Notes: generated by a model from the letters alone, not told the origin. A DNA stretch of 64,000 nt from Sediminicoccus rosea (GCF_033547095.1 NZ_CP137852.1:4737001-4801000); one strand, 5' to 3'; shown: positions 17,547-26,294, numbered from the stretch's first letter. Program-made: numbers and translations.

Positions 17547-19211
17547 ATGACGAAACGCCTCCGCATCGCCCTCGCGCAGATGAACCCGCATGAGGGGGAG
17601 TTGCGCGCCAATGCCGCGAAGATCCGCGCCCTGCGCGCCGAGGCCGCGGCCGCCGGCGCCGACCTGCTGGTGACGCCGGAATTCAGCATTGCCGGCTATC
17701 CGCCCGAGGACCTGGTGCTGAAGCCCGCCTTCCAGGCCATGTGCGACGCGGAAATCGCGGCGCTGGCAGCCGAGACGGCGGATGGCGGGCCAGGACTCAT
17801 CGTCGGCGGCCCCTGGCTGGATGGCGGGAAGCTCTACAACGCCGCCTTCCTGCTGGATGGCGGGAAGATCGTGGCGCGCCGCGCCAAGCATGAGCTGCCG
17901 AATTACGGCGTCTTTGACGACAAGCGCGTCTTCGACGCCGGGCCCGCGCCGGGCCCCGTGGTCTTCCGCGGCATCCGCCTGGGCCTCATGATCTGCGAGG
18001 ATTGGTGGTTCCCCGCCGTCTCCGAGACGCTGAGCGAGAGCGGCGCCGAGATCCTGCTTTCCATCAATGGCTCCCCCTTCGAGGTGGAGAAGGCCGAGGC
18101 GCGCATTGACCTCGCGGTCGCGCGCGTGGTCGAGACCGGGCTGCCCTTCGTCTTCCTCAACCAGAATTGCGGGCAGGATGAGCTGGTGTTCGACGGTGCC
18201 AGCTTCGTGCTCAACGCCGACCGCAAGCTGGCCGTGCGCGCGCCCTCCTTCGCCGAGACGCTGATCCTGACCGATTGGGAGCAGCCGGGCGATGTCTGGG
18301 TCTGCGCGGCGCAGGAACTCGCCAAGCCGCTGAGCCGGCCGGCGCAGATCTACCACGCGATGATGCTGGGCCTGCGCGACTACGTGGAGAAGAACCGCTT
18401 CCCGGGGATCGTGCTCGGCCTTTCGGGCGGCATCGATTCCGCGATTTCCGCCGCCGTCGCCGCCGATGCGCTGGGGCCGGAGCGGGTGCGGGCCGTCATG
18501 ATGCCCTCGCCCTATACCAGCCAGGAGAGCCTGGAGGACGCCGCCGAATGCGCGCGGCTGCTCGGCATCCACTACGACACCATCCCGATCGGCCCCGCCA
18601 TGGCGGCCTATGAAGCGATGCTGGCGCCGGCCTTCGGCAACCGCGCGCCGGACATCACGGAGGAGAACCTCCAGTCGCGCATCCGTGGCGTCACGCTCAT
18701 GGCGCTGTCGAACAAGTTCGGCAACATGCTGCTGACCACCGGCAACAAGAGCGAGATGAGCACCGGCTACGCCACCATCTATGGCGACATGTGCGGCGGC
18801 TATTCCGTTCTGAAGGACGTCTACAAGACCGACGTCTTCGAGGTCTGCCGCTGGCGCAACGCCAATACGCCGGCGGGCGCGCTGGGCCCCGATGGCGCCG
18901 TGATGCCCGAGCGGGTGATCACCAAGCCGCCCAGCGCCGAACTCAAGCCCGACCAGAAGGACCAGGACACGCTGCCGCCCTATGAGGTGCTGGACGCGAT
19001 CCTGAACGGGCTGGTGGAGCGCGAGCTGAGCGTGGACGATCTGGTGGCGCAGGGCTTCGAGCGCGCGCTGATCCTCCGCGTCTGGCGCATGCTGGACCGC
19101 GCGGAATACAAGCGCCGCCAGGCGCCGCCGGGCGTGAAGATCGGCCAGCGCGCCTTCGGGCGGGACCGCCGCTACCCGATCACCAATGGCTTCACCGGGC
19201 TGATCTCGTGA
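17547..19211 (+). CDS. nadE: NAD+ synthase, glutamine-hydrolysing
   Basis: A 554-residue two-domain enzyme converting deamido-NAD to NAD with glutamine as ammonia source. The N-terminal nitrilase-like glutaminase domain shows the Glu-Lys-Cys triad: E in TPEFSIAGYPPEDL, K in the RRAKHELPNYG region and C in GLMICEDWW. The C-terminal NAD synthetase domain has the ATP-pyrophosphatase loop LGLSGGIDSA (about residue 290) and TGNKSEMSTGYATIYGDM. It starts 31 bases after the transporter gene and overlaps the next gene by 4 bases. Together with pncB it makes a small NAD-biosynthesis neighbourhood. Confidence 0.92.
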   Translation: MTKRLRIALAQMNPHEGELRANAAKIRALRAEAAAAGADLLVTPEFSIAGYPPEDLVLKPAFQAMCDAEIAALAAETADGGPGLIVGGPWLDGGKLYNAAFLLDGGKIVARRAKHELPNYGVFDDKRVFDAGPAPGPVVFRGIRLGLMICEDWWFPAVSETLSESGAEILLSINGSPFEVEKAEARIDLAVARVVETGLPFVFLNQNCGQDELVFDGASFVLNADRKLAVRAPSFAETLILTDWEQPGDVWVCAAQELAKPLSRPAQIYHAMMLGLRDYVEKNRFPGIVLGLSGGIDSAISAAVAADALGPERVRAVMMPSPYTSQESLEDAAECARLLGIHYDTIPIGPAMAAYEAMLAPAFGNRAPDITEENLQSRIRGVTLMALSNKFGNMLLTTGNKSEMSTGYATIYGDMCGGYSVLKDVYKTDVFEVCRWRNANTPAGALGPDGAVMPERVITKPPSAELKPDQKDQDTLPPYEVLDAILNGLVERELSVDDLVAQGFERALILRVWRMLDRAEYKRRQAPPGVKIGQRAFGRDRRYPITNGFTGLIS

Positions 19212-19606
19212 CGGAACACCCGCTCACGCCGCCCGAGGGGCTGGAAGTGCGTATCCGTGACCTCTCGGACCCCGATGCGGCCGAGGCGACGGAAGTGGTG
19301 CGCGGCTTCCTCTCGCTGGCGCACGCCAATGAATTCGCCAAGCGCTATGTGCGGGACAGCGTGGAGCGCTGCCGCGTGCCGCGCGCGACCGCGGCGGAGG
19401 TGACGGCGGCCTGGTTCGCCTTCGGCGAGGATGCGGTGGTGGCGGGCCTCAGCGAGGACCATCAGGGCGAGGTCTGGCAAAGCGCCAACGACCTGCCGAG
19501 CTTCGCCGCCGCCCCCCCGCGCGACCGCGAGGCGCTGAACTGGCGCATGCTCGACCCGCGGCGGATGGGAGAGGATGAGGATGATGATGAGGGGGAGGAG
19601 GAGTGA
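19208..19606 (+). CDS. Small unknown protein with acidic tail, coupled to nadE
   Basis: A 132-residue protein I do not recognise. It starts with GTG overlapping the nadE stop (GTGA), so it is probably translationally coupled to nadE. The body looks globular and helical, with LEVRIRDLSDPDAAEATEVVRGFL and AWFAFGEDAVVAGLSED. It ends in a run of Asp and Glu (GEDEDDDEGEEE). No signal peptide, membrane segment, cysteine cluster or nucleotide-binding motif is visible. Codon use matches the neighbours, so it looks like a resident gene. Function is unknown; any link to NAD metabolism rests on the overlap alone. Confidence 0.7.
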   Translation: MTEHPLTPPEGLEVRIRDLSDPDAAEATEVVRGFLSLAHANEFAKRYVRDSVERCRVPRATAAEVTAAWFAFGEDAVVAGLSEDHQGEVWQSANDLPSFAAAPPRDREALNWRMLDPRRMGEDEDDDEGEEE

Positions 19607-19772
19607 GCCGCGCCGCCGCTCGGGATCACGCATCCGCCGATCTTCTCCACGCCCGACGAATCCGGCCGCAGCACAGCGGCCGGCGCGCCCAGACTGACCT
19701 TTTCACCCGCGCGCCCGCAGTGGCGCGAAGCCCAGCGCGCGGAGCGCGCGCCCGGCGTCTGAGGGCCTGAAC

Positions 19773-21101
19773 ATGACCATCAAGCTTCGCTTTGCCCCCT
19801 CGCCGACGGGGCATCTTCATGTCGGCAATGCGCGCATCGCGCTGGCCAATTGGCTCTTCGCCCGCAAGACGGGGGGTGAGCTGGTGCTGCGCCTCGATGA
19901 CACGGACACGGGCCGCAGCAAGGCCGAGTTCGTGACGGCGATCGAGGAGGATCTGCGCTGGCTCGGCCTGGAATGGGACAGCATGTTCCGCCAGACCGAT
20001 CGGCTGGATGCCTATGCGGCGGCGGCCGAGCGGTTGAAGAAAAGCGGCCATCTCTACCCCTGCTTCGAAAGCGAGGAGGAGCTGGCCTACAAGCGCGAGC
20101 TTCGCCTCAAGCAGGGCCGCCCGCCGCTCTATGACCGCGGCGCGCTGAAGATGACCGAGGAGCAGTACGCCCGCGCGCTGGAGAACGGGAAGAAGCCCTA
20201 TTGGCGCTTCAAGCTCTCGGGCACGAATATCAGCTGGAATGACGGCGTGCTCGGCCCGCGCTCGGTGAAGCTCTCCGCCATCAGCGACCCCGTGCTGGTG
20301 CGGGCCGATGGCTCGCCGCTCTACACCTTCACCTCCGTGGTGGATGACCTGGAGACGGGTGTCACCCATGTGGTGCGGGGCGAGGACCATGTGACCAATA
20401 CCGGCGTGCAGCTCGACATCTGGCTGGCGCTGGGCGGGCGGATGGACGCGCTGCATTTCGCCCACCTGCCGCTGCTGACCGATGCCGATGGCGGGCCGCT
20501 GTCGAAACGCATCGGCTCGCTCTCGCTGCGGCAGTTGCGGCGGGACGGGATCGAGGCCGCCTCCATCACCGGCTATCTCGCCGCACTCGGCACCTCGCAG
20601 GACCCCTTCCCGGGCACGCCGGCGCAGCTTCTGCCGGGCTTCGACCTGAACAACGTCTCCCATTCGTCGCCGCGCTTCGACCCGCGGCAGATGCTGGCGC
20701 TGAACCGCAAGCTGCTGCACGGCATGTCCTTCGAGGAGGCGCGCCCCAAGCTGCCCGAGGGCGCCGACGCCGCCTTCTGGGAAGCCGTGCGCGAGAACCT
20801 GGACCGCCTGCCCGAGGTGAAGCATTGGTGGGACGTGATCCACGGCCACATCGCGCCCGTCGAGCAGCCGGCCGAGGCGGAGTTCCTGGCCACGGCACTC
20901 AGCCTCCTGCCGGCCGAGCCTTATGACGCCGCCACCTGGCCCAGCTGGACCGAGGCGATCAAGGCGGCCACGGGCCGCAAGGGCAAGGCGCTCTTCATGC
21001 CGCTGCGCCTTGCCCTCACGGGCGAGGATCACGGGCCGGATCTCAAGGCGCTGCTGCCGCTGATCGGGCGCGAGCGGGCGGTTCAGCGCCTGCGCGCCTG
21101 A
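19773..21101 (+). CDS. gltX: Glutamate-tRNA ligase
   Basis: A 442-residue class I aminoacyl-tRNA synthetase. The HIGH-type signature is RFAPSPTGHLHVGNAR, and the KMSKS-equivalent is GGPLSKRIGSLSL (about residues 243-255), where lysine-serine-lysine-arginine replaces the classic form. The anticodon-binding C-terminal domain carries GRKGKALFMPLRLALTG. Alphaproteobacteria often have two GltX paralogues, and the SKRIGSLSL form and short length fit one of these, so this may not be the only GluRS. An upstream gap of 166 bases shows no clear promoter or RNA gene. Confidence 0.92.
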   Translation: MTIKLRFAPSPTGHLHVGNARIALANWLFARKTGGELVLRLDDTDTGRSKAEFVTAIEEDLRWLGLEWDSMFRQTDRLDAYAAAAERLKKSGHLYPCFESEEELAYKRELRLKQGRPPLYDRGALKMTEEQYARALENGKKPYWRFKLSGTNISWNDGVLGPRSVKLSAISDPVLVRADGSPLYTFTSVVDDLETGVTHVVRGEDHVTNTGVQLDIWLALGGRMDALHFAHLPLLTDADGGPLSKRIGSLSLRQLRRDGIEAASITGYLAALGTSQDPFPGTPAQLLPGFDLNNVSHSSPRFDPRQMLALNRKLLHGMSFEEARPKLPEGADAAFWEAVRENLDRLPEVKHWWDVIHGHIAPVEQPAEAEFLATALSLLPAEPYDAATWPSWTEAIKAATGRKGKALFMPLRLALTGEDHGPDLKALLPLIGRERAVQRLRA

Positions 21102-21170
21102 CAGGCGGCATCTGACCGGGCGGGGCGCCACCCCCTTGATGGCGCGCATGGCAGGAATATGCTCGGGGCA

Positions 21171-21176
21171 TATAAT
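21171..21176 (+). promoter_or_regulatory. Consensus -10 box upstream of the duplicated-domain exported protein
   Basis: A perfect TATAAT, rare in this GC-rich DNA, lies 20 bases before the ATG at 21197. The hexamer 17 bases upstream (ATGGCA) is a poor -35. Transcription would start near 21183. Confidence 0.45.
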
Positions 21177-21196
21177 GGCCCGCGCGGAGAAGCCTG

Positions 21197-21664
21197 ATGT
21201 CGTTTGCCCGAGGCGCGGGGTGCGCCGCCCTGCTGTCGTTGCTTCTCGCCTTTGATGTCCAGGCGCAGACAGCCGTTGGGGGCTTCTATCGGCAAGCCAA
21301 CCAGAACGCCGTCATGTTCCAATACACCAGGGACCGCTACTGCCACGTGCAGAGCGAAAGCCAGATGGCGGCCTATGGGGGCTTCTCGAAGGTGACGGTG
21401 GTTCCTCGGCTTGCCATGATGGGGCAGCAGACGGGCACCTGCGCCTGGCCCAACGGGTTCTACCGGCGCAGGAACGAGACCGCCGTCTATCGGCTCTACG
21501 GCGTGGGCGTGGTGGCCGGCGTGGGCACCGACATCTGCCATGTGGTGAATGAGCAGCAGATGGGGTCCTTCGGCGGGTTTCAGCAGGTCCGGGTCGTGCA
21601 GCCCACCGCCGATTTCGGGCGGGGCCGCGGCCCGGTCTCTCCCTGCAACACCAGGGCCGGCTGA
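21197..21664 (+). CDS. Small exported protein with an internal duplication
   Basis: A 155-residue protein of unknown function. Residues 1-23 form a signal peptide (CAALLSLLLAFDVQAQ). The mature part holds two related units of about 55-60 residues. Unit 1 runs from GGFYRQANQNAVMFQY to CHVQSESQMAAYGGFSKVTVV. Unit 2 runs from NGFYRRRNETAVYRLY to CHVVNEQQMGSFGGFQQVRVV. Shared landmarks are GFY-R, CHV, a Q-M pair and (Y/F)GGF-x2-V. The cysteines could form disulfides in the periplasm. I know no family name for it. It lies alone between gltX and cysS with its own -10 box. Confidence 0.72.
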   Translation: MSFARGAGCAALLSLLLAFDVQAQTAVGGFYRQANQNAVMFQYTRDRYCHVQSESQMAAYGGFSKVTVVPRLAMMGQQTGTCAWPNGFYRRRNETAVYRLYGVGVVAGVGTDICHVVNEQQMGSFGGFQQVRVVQPTADFGRGRGPVSPCNTRAG

Positions 21665-21684
21665 GCCACCCGTCCGCTTTGGGC

Positions 21685-21713
21685 TTGATGCTTCGCCCCG
21701 GCTGGCGCATAGC
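21685..21713 (+). promoter_or_regulatory. Putative promoter of the cysS leader
   Basis: TTGATG (21685-21690) and CATAGC (21708-21713) are spaced by 17 bases. A start 7 bases after the -10 box would fall at 21720, the A of the ten-codon cysteine-rich frame. The transcript would then begin directly with that AUG. This is inferred from spacing; no transcript data are available. Confidence 0.5.
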
Positions 21714-21719
21714 TGCGCC

Positions 21720-21752
21720 ATGGTCCTGACCTGCCCCTGCTGCTACGGCTGA
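21720..21752 (+). CDS. Cysteine-rich leader peptide ahead of cysS (putative attenuator)
   Basis: A ten-codon frame, ATG to TGA, encoding M-V-L-T-C-P-C-C-Y-G, ends 46 bases before the first cysS start codon. Three of its ten residues are cysteine, clustered at positions 5, 7 and 8. No Shine-Dalgarno sequence precedes it, but the predicted transcription start coincides with its AUG, so a leaderless mRNA is plausible. A GC-rich hairpin follows its stop by four bases. Short frames with clustered cysteine codons that sense charged tRNA-Cys are known ahead of cysteine genes in mycobacteria. Here the downstream gene is cysteinyl-tRNA synthetase. Translation and regulation are inferred. Confidence 0.5.
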   Translation: MVLTCPCCYG

Positions 21753-21756
21753 CGCC

Positions 21757-21771
21757 CCGCGCGCCGCGCGG
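21757..21771 (+). promoter_or_regulatory. GC-rich hairpin in the cysS leader
   Basis: CCGCGC (21757-21762) and GCGCGG (21766-21771) can pair as a six-base stem with a GCC loop, four bases after the stop codon of the cysteine-rich leader frame. No U-tract follows, so it is not a classic terminator. It could control access to the cysS start region or act as one arm of an attenuator. Confidence 0.4.
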
Positions 21772-21798
21772 TGATCGTGCCCGCTGCCGTTTTGCCCT

Positions 21799-23235
21799 AT
21801 GGACCCCCATCTCATGACAGAGCTCCGCTTCCATAACAGCCTCACGCGCCGCGAGGAGGCGTTCCGCCCGCTCGATCCCGCGCATGTGAAGCTCTATGTC
21901 TGCGGCCCCACGGTCTATGACCTGGCGCATCTGGGCAATGCGCGGCCGGTGGTGGTGTTCGACGTGCTGGCCCGGCTGCTGCGGCGTGTGTTTCCGCGCG
22001 TGACCTATGCGCGGAACATCACGGACGTGGATGACAAGATCAACGCGCGCGCGCGGGAGTCCGGCGAGCCGATCAGCGCCATCACCGCCCGCACCACCGC
22101 CGATTTCCACCGCGACATGACGGCGCTGGGCGCCCTGCCGCCCGATGTGGAGCCGACGGCGACCGGCCACATCGCCGAGATGATCGCGCTGACGGAAAAG
22201 CTGATCGCCAATGGCCATGCCTATGCGGCGGAGGGCCATGTGCTGTTCAGCGTCGGCAGCTTCGCCGACTACGGCAGGCTCTCCGGCCGCAACCAGGAGG
22301 AGCTTCTGGCGGGCGCGCGCATCGATGTCGCGCCCTACAAGCGCGATGCGGGCGACTTCGTGCTCTGGAAGCCGAGCGACGACGAGACGCCGGGCTGGAA
22401 TTCGCCCTGGGGCCGTGGCCGTCCGGGCTGGCATATCGAGTGCTCGGCCATGTCGTGGCGGCATCTTGGCGAGCAGTTCGACATCCATGGCGGCGGCGCC
22501 GACCTGCTGTTCCCGCATCACGAGAACGAGGTCGCGCAAAGCCGCGCCGCCTTCGGCACGCCCTTCATGGCCCATACCTGGCTGCACAACGGCATGCTGC
22601 TGGTGGATGGCGAGAAGATGTCGAAGAGCCTCGGCAATTTCCTCACCGTGCAGGACATCCTGGCGCAGGGCCCCTGGGCGGGCGAGGCCTTCCGCCTGCT
22701 GCTGCTGCGCACGCATTACCGCTCCGCACTGGACTACACCCAGGCCGGCCTGCAGGAGGCGAAGGCGGAGCTGGATGACAGCTACGCGATGCTGGGCCGC
22801 GCGCCGGCGGTCAGCGAATCCCCGCTCATCACCGAGATGGCGGAATGGGCGCTGGAGCCGCTGGCCGATGACCTGAACACGCCGCTCGCGATCGCCCGCC
22901 TGCGCGACCTTCGCACGCTGGAGAACAGCGCCACGGTGGGCGGTTCCGCCGCCGCCGTGCTCTCGCGCATCGGCAAGTCCTGGCAGCCCGTGCCCGGCCA
23001 GGCGGCGGCGGCCTTCCGCGAGGCGGCGGCGGTGCTGGGCCTGGCACAGGGCGATCCCCGCGCATGGCTGCAGGGCGGCGATGACGCGAGCGCGATCGAG
23101 GCGGCCATCGCGGCCCGCCTCGCCGCGCGCGCGGCGAAGAACTGGGCCGAGGCGGACCGCATTCGCGCGGAGCTTCTGGCCCAGGGTGTGGTGCTGGAGG
23201 ACAGCGCGGGCGGCACGACATGGAAACGCGCTTGA
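21799..23235 (+). CDS. cysS: Cysteine-tRNA ligase
   Basis: A 478-residue class I synthetase charging tRNA-Cys. The first zinc cysteine lies in [10 protein letters not shown], followed by the HIGH-like HLGNARP. The other zinc ligands lie in IECSAMS and HHENE, and the KMSKS loop is [10 protein letters not shown]. The full DALR and C-terminal region is present. Two in-frame ATGs compete: 21799 (MDPHL) and 21814 ([13 protein letters not shown]). The second fits family N-termini better, and neither has a strong ribosome site. The cysteine-rich leader frame and hairpin lie just upstream and suggest control by cysteine supply. Confidence 0.92.
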   Translation: MDPHLMTELRFHNSLTRREEAFRPLDPAHVKLYVCGPTVYDLAHLGNARPVVVFDVLARLLRRVFPRVTYARNITDVDDKINARARESGEPISAITARTTADFHRDMTALGALPPDVEPTATGHIAEMIALTEKLIANGHAYAAEGHVLFSVGSFADYGRLSGRNQEELLAGARIDVAPYKRDAGDFVLWKPSDDETPGWNSPWGRGRPGWHIECSAMSWRHLGEQFDIHGGGADLLFPHHENEVAQSRAAFGTPFMAHTWLHNGMLLVDGEKMSKSLGNFLTVQDILAQGPWAGEAFRLLLLRTHYRSALDYTQAGLQEAKAELDDSYAMLGRAPAVSESPLITEMAEWALEPLADDLNTPLAIARLRDLRTLENSATVGGSAAAVLSRIGKSWQPVPGQAAAAFREAAAVLGLAQGDPRAWLQGGDDASAIEAAIAARLAARAAKNWAEADRIRAELLAQGVVLEDSAGGTTWKRA

Positions 23236-23287
23236 CCCTGACCTTGTGGCAAGCCGGACGCTGCCTCCCCTCAGAAGGAGACACGCC

Positions 23288-23662
23288 ATGAACCGCCGCA
23301 CCGCCCTGATCGCCGCCACCGCCGCGCTCCCGGGCACCGCCCTCGCGCAGTCGCCGCATGCCGGGCATGGCGCGGGCCATACCCCATCGGCCGCGCGCAA
23401 CGAGCCCGCCAGCACGCGCGAATTCCGCGCCGCCAACAACGCCATGCACCGCGCGATGGAGATCCGCTACAGCGGCAATGCCGATCGCGACTTCGTGGCC
23501 GGCATGATCCCGCACCATGAGGGCGCGATCGAGATGGCGCGCATCGTCCTGCGCCACGGCACCGACCCCGAGGTGAAGCGCCTGGCGGAGGAGATCATCC
23601 GCGCGCAGCAGGCCGAGATCGCGCAGATGCGCGCCATCCTCGCGCGGCTTCCCGCCAGATGA
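23288..23662 (+). CDS. DUF305-domain exported protein
   Basis: A 124-residue protein with a signal peptide ([19 protein letters not shown]) and a DUF305 domain, a ferritin-like helical bundle seen in many periplasmic proteins, often near metal-handling genes. The family core is visible: [20 protein letters not shown], then [16 protein letters not shown] and a final [13 protein letters not shown]. The HH and H/M-rich segment ([10 protein letters not shown]) suggests metal binding. An AAGGAG site lies 8 bases before ATG 23288. It overlaps trmJ by 4 bases (ATGA), an odd pairing of an exported protein with an RNA methylase. Confidence 0.85.
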   Translation: MNRRTALIAATAALPGTALAQSPHAGHGAGHTPSAARNEPASTREFRAANNAMHRAMEIRYSGNADRDFVAGMIPHHEGAIEMARIVLRHGTDPEVKRLAEEIIRAQQAEIAQMRAILARLPAR

Positions 23663-24489
23663 GGGAGCTGGGCGCCGCACCACTGGTCGCGCCCGAGGGC
23701 GAGACGCCCATCGTGGTGCTCGTGCGCCCGCAGCTCGCCGAGAATATCGGCACGACAGCCAGGGCGATGGCCAATGGCGGGCTGTTCCACCTGCGCCTGG
23801 TTGCCCCGCGCGATACTTGGCCGCACCCGCGCGCCTGGGCCGCGGCCTCGGGCGCGGATCGCATCCTGGATGCGGCGCAGGTCTTCGACACGGTGGATGC
23901 CGCCATCGCCGATTGCCACCGCGTGCTGGCCACCTGCCCGCGGCCGCGCCATGTGGTGATCCCGGTGATGACCGCGCGGGCCGGGGCGGCCGAGCTGCGC
24001 GACATCAACGCGCGCGGGATGCGCGTCGCGGTGCTGTTCGGGCCCGAGCGCGCAGGACTGGAGGCCGAGGACCTGGCGCGGGCGGATACACTGATCCGCT
24101 ATCCGCTCAATCCGGAATTCAGCTCCCTCAACCTCGCCCAGGCGGTGATGGTGCTGGCCTATGAATGGTGGGTGGCGGCGGATGCGACGCCGCCGCGCCA
24201 GCTGCAGACGCACAAGACCGCGGTCGCGACCAAGGGCAGCCTCGACAATTTCATGGGCCACCTGATCAGCGAGCTGGACGCCTGCGGCTTCCTGCGGAAC
24301 GCGCCCAAGCGCGAGGGCATGGTCCGCAACCTGCGCCATTGGTTCGAGCGCGGCGAGATTACCGAGCAGGAGGTCCGCACCCTGCACGGCGTGGTGGCCG
24401 AGCTGTCGCGCGGGCGCATGCGGCATGGACGGCCCGAGGCGAAGGCCGATCGGGAGAGCACGGCGAAGGCCGATCCGCCCGGGGCCTGA
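23659..24489 (+). CDS. trmJ: tRNA (cytidine/uridine-2'-O)-methyltransferase TrmJ-like
   Basis: A 276-residue SPOUT-class RNA methyltransferase. The knotted SAM-binding fold is shown by [20 protein letters not shown] (N-terminal motif 1), [20 protein letters not shown] (motif 2) and [21 protein letters not shown] (motif 3). TrmJ methylates the ribose of residue 32 in several tRNAs. A C-terminal extension ([28 protein letters not shown]) is typical for TrmJ rather than TrmL. The start overlaps the DUF305 stop. The gene ends 3 bases before the convergent Bug gene with no terminator visible. Confidence 0.85.
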   Translation: MRELGAAPLVAPEGETPIVVLVRPQLAENIGTTARAMANGGLFHLRLVAPRDTWPHPRAWAAASGADRILDAAQVFDTVDAAIADCHRVLATCPRPRHVVIPVMTARAGAAELRDINARGMRVAVLFGPERAGLEAEDLARADTLIRYPLNPEFSSLNLAQAVMVLAYEWWVAADATPPRQLQTHKTAVATKGSLDNFMGHLISELDACGFLRNAPKREGMVRNLRHWFERGEITEQEVRTLHGVVAELSRGRMRHGRPEAKADRESTAKADPPGA

Positions 24490-24492
24490 CCC

Positions 24493-25458
24493 TCAATCCG
24501 CCTTCACGCCGATCCGCCGGATCAGTTCGCCCAGCCGCGCATGCTGCGCCACGTTGCGCGCCTGGTACTCCTCCGGCGTACCCGGAAGCGCCGCGGCGCC
24601 GAGTTCGGAGAGGCGCGCCACGGTCTCGGGCTTCACCAGCCCCGCGCGCAGCGCCGCATTGGCGCGGACGATCACCTCGGGCGGCGTGCCGCGCGGCGCG
24701 ACCAGGCCGAACCAGGCCGTCACCTCATAGCCCGGCAGCGTCTCGGCGATGGCCTGGATGTCGGGCGATGTCGGCCAGCGCCGGGCGGAGGTGACACCGA
24801 TGCCCACCAGCGCGCCGGAGCGCACGTGGTTGATGATGGTGGGCATGTTGTCCACGCCGTAGTCGATGCGGCCGGGCAGCAGGTCCACCATCATCGGCGC
24901 GCTGCCGCGATAGGGCACATGCGTCGCCTCGATGCCCGCCATCAGGCGGAACATCTCGGCCGAGAGATGCGTCGAGCCGCCGATGCTGGTCTCGCCATAG
25001 GAAAGCCGCCGCTGCTTGGCGAGCGCGATCAGCCCCGGCACGTCCCGCACACCGAGCGAAGGATGCGCCGCCAGCAGGTTCGGCACCTCCGCGATCTGGC
25101 TGATCGGCAGGAAGTCGGTCAGCGGATCGTAGCCGGCATTGCTGTAGAGATGCGCGTTGATGGCGTTCGTGCCGGGCGAGCCCAATAGCAGCGTGTAGCC
25201 ATCGGCCGGGCTGCGCAGCACGGCCTGGGCCGCGATGTTGGAACCGGCGCCGGGGCGGTTCTCGATGACCACCGGCTGGCCCAGCTCTTCGGTGAGGATC
25301 TGGCCGGCGAGGCGGCCCAGAAGATCGGTCGTGCCACCGGCAGGGAAGCCCACCAGGATGCGGATCGGTCGGTTCGGCCACGGCGACTGCGCGAGCGCAG
25401 GCGTCGCCAGCAGCGGCGCGGCCAACAGTGCGCGTCGGGTCGTTTTCACAGCGTCCAT
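24493..25458 (-). CDS. Bug-family tripartite tricarboxylate transporter binding protein
   Basis: A 321-residue periplasmic solute-binding protein of the TctC/Bug family. It has a signal peptide (TTRRALLAAPLLATPALAQ), the opening WPNRPIRILVGFPAGGTTDLLGR and the family ligand-binding landmark VIENRPGAGSNIAAQAVL. YTLLLGSPGTNAIN and the PYRGSAPMMVDLLPGRIDYGVDN region are also typical. Bug proteins bind carboxylates such as citrate, aspartate or phthalate; the ligand is unknown. Its start overlaps the end of the SDR gene by 13 bases, so the SDR and Bug genes form an operon. The matching TctA/TctB genes are not adjacent. Confidence 0.88.
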   Translation of the reverse strand: MDAVKTTRRALLAAPLLATPALAQSPWPNRPIRILVGFPAGGTTDLLGRLAGQILTEELGQPVVIENRPGAGSNIAAQAVLRSPADGYTLLLGSPGTNAINAHLYSNAGYDPLTDFLPISQIAEVPNLLAAHPSLGVRDVPGLIALAKQRRLSYGETSIGGSTHLSAEMFRLMAGIEATHVPYRGSAPMMVDLLPGRIDYGVDNMPTIINHVRSGALVGIGVTSARRWPTSPDIQAIAETLPGYEVTAWFGLVAPRGTPPEVIVRANAALRAGLVKPETVARLSELGAAALPGTPEEYQARNVAQHARLGELIRRIGVKAD

Positions 25459-26195
25459 CCTCCATCGATCACCATGGCCTGGCCGGTGACGAAGGCGCTT
25501 TCGTCACTCGCCAGATAGACCACCAGCGCCGCCATCTCCTCGGCCGTGGCCAGCCGCCCCATGGCCTGGCGGGCGATGAAGGCGGCGCGCGAGGCCTCGA
25601 AGCTTCCGGCCGCCGCGGCATTGGCGGCGATGCGGTCCTGCAGGCTCGGCGTGTCCACCGTGCCGGGGGCGAGGCAGTTCACGCGCACGCCCTGCGTCAC
25701 GCAATCGGCGGCCACGGCGCGCGTCATGCCGATCACGGCCGCCTTGCTGGTGCCGTAGAGGAAGCGGTTGGGCGCGCCTTTGATGTTCGACGCGGCCGAG
25801 GCCATGTTGATGATGCTGCCGCGCTTCGCCTCCAGCATCGCCGGCAGCGCCGCCTTGATGGTGCGCCACATGCTGCGGACGTTGAGCGCGAAGGCGAAGT
25901 CCCATTCGTCATCGGTGCAGGTCAGCGCCGTGTTCTGGTGCACGAAGCCCGCGCAGTTGAAGAGGATGTCGAGCCGCCCGGCGGCGGCGATGGCGGAAGC
26001 GACGGCCGCGTCATCCAGCACGTCCAGCGCGTGGCTGGTGATGCCATGGGCGTCGAGCCCCGCGAGCTTCGCGGCGTCGCGGTCGGTGGCGATGACCGAG
26101 GCGCCTTCCCGGGCCATGGCGATGGCGGTGGCGCGGCCGATGCCCTGCCCCGCCGCCGTCACGAATGCGCGTTTCCCTGCGAGCCTTCCGGCCAT
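25446..26195 (-). CDS. SDR-family oxidoreductase
   Basis: A 249-residue classical short-chain dehydrogenase. The cofactor motif TAAGQGIGR lies near residue 13, NCAG near 85 and the catalytic serine (IINMASAAS) precedes YGTSK. The C-terminal ends with GQAMVIDGGWTL. It resembles DHRS6/BDH2-type enzymes and bacterial 2-keto-3-deoxy-L-fuconate 4-dehydrogenase (shared features: GAPNRFLYGTSKAAVIG and PGTVDTPSLQ), so a sugar-acid or hydroxy-acid dehydrogenase is likely. The start is ATG 26195; the longer open frame upstream overlaps the divergent hydrolase gene. It is probably co-transcribed with the following Bug protein, which may import its substrate. Confidence 0.83.
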   Translation of the reverse strand: MAGRLAGKRAFVTAAGQGIGRATAIAMAREGASVIATDRDAAKLAGLDAHGITSHALDVLDDAAVASAIAAAGRLDILFNCAGFVHQNTALTCTDDEWDFAFALNVRSMWRTIKAALPAMLEAKRGSIINMASAASNIKGAPNRFLYGTSKAAVIGMTRAVAADCVTQGVRVNCLAPGTVDTPSLQDRIAANAAAAGSFEASRAAFIARQAMGRLATAEEMAALVVYLASDESAFVTGQAMVIDGGWTL

Positions 26196-26294
26196 GGCCG
26201 CTTTCCTCCTGTCGTTGGGCGTATTCGGGCCGCTCGGCGGGGCGGCGTCAATCCCGCAGTTTCGCCGGCGCGGACGCTGCGGCAGGATGCGCGG

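Noticed and set aside
19607-19772. A possible small gene or RNA in the gap before gltX
   Set aside because: No frame with a ribosome site, no tRNA-like fold and no conserved motif were seen. I see nothing definable in it.
25428-26294. An N-terminal extension of the alpha/beta hydrolase reading across the SDR gene
   Set aside because: It is antisense to a complete SDR with all motifs; the hydrolase family starts at 26295.
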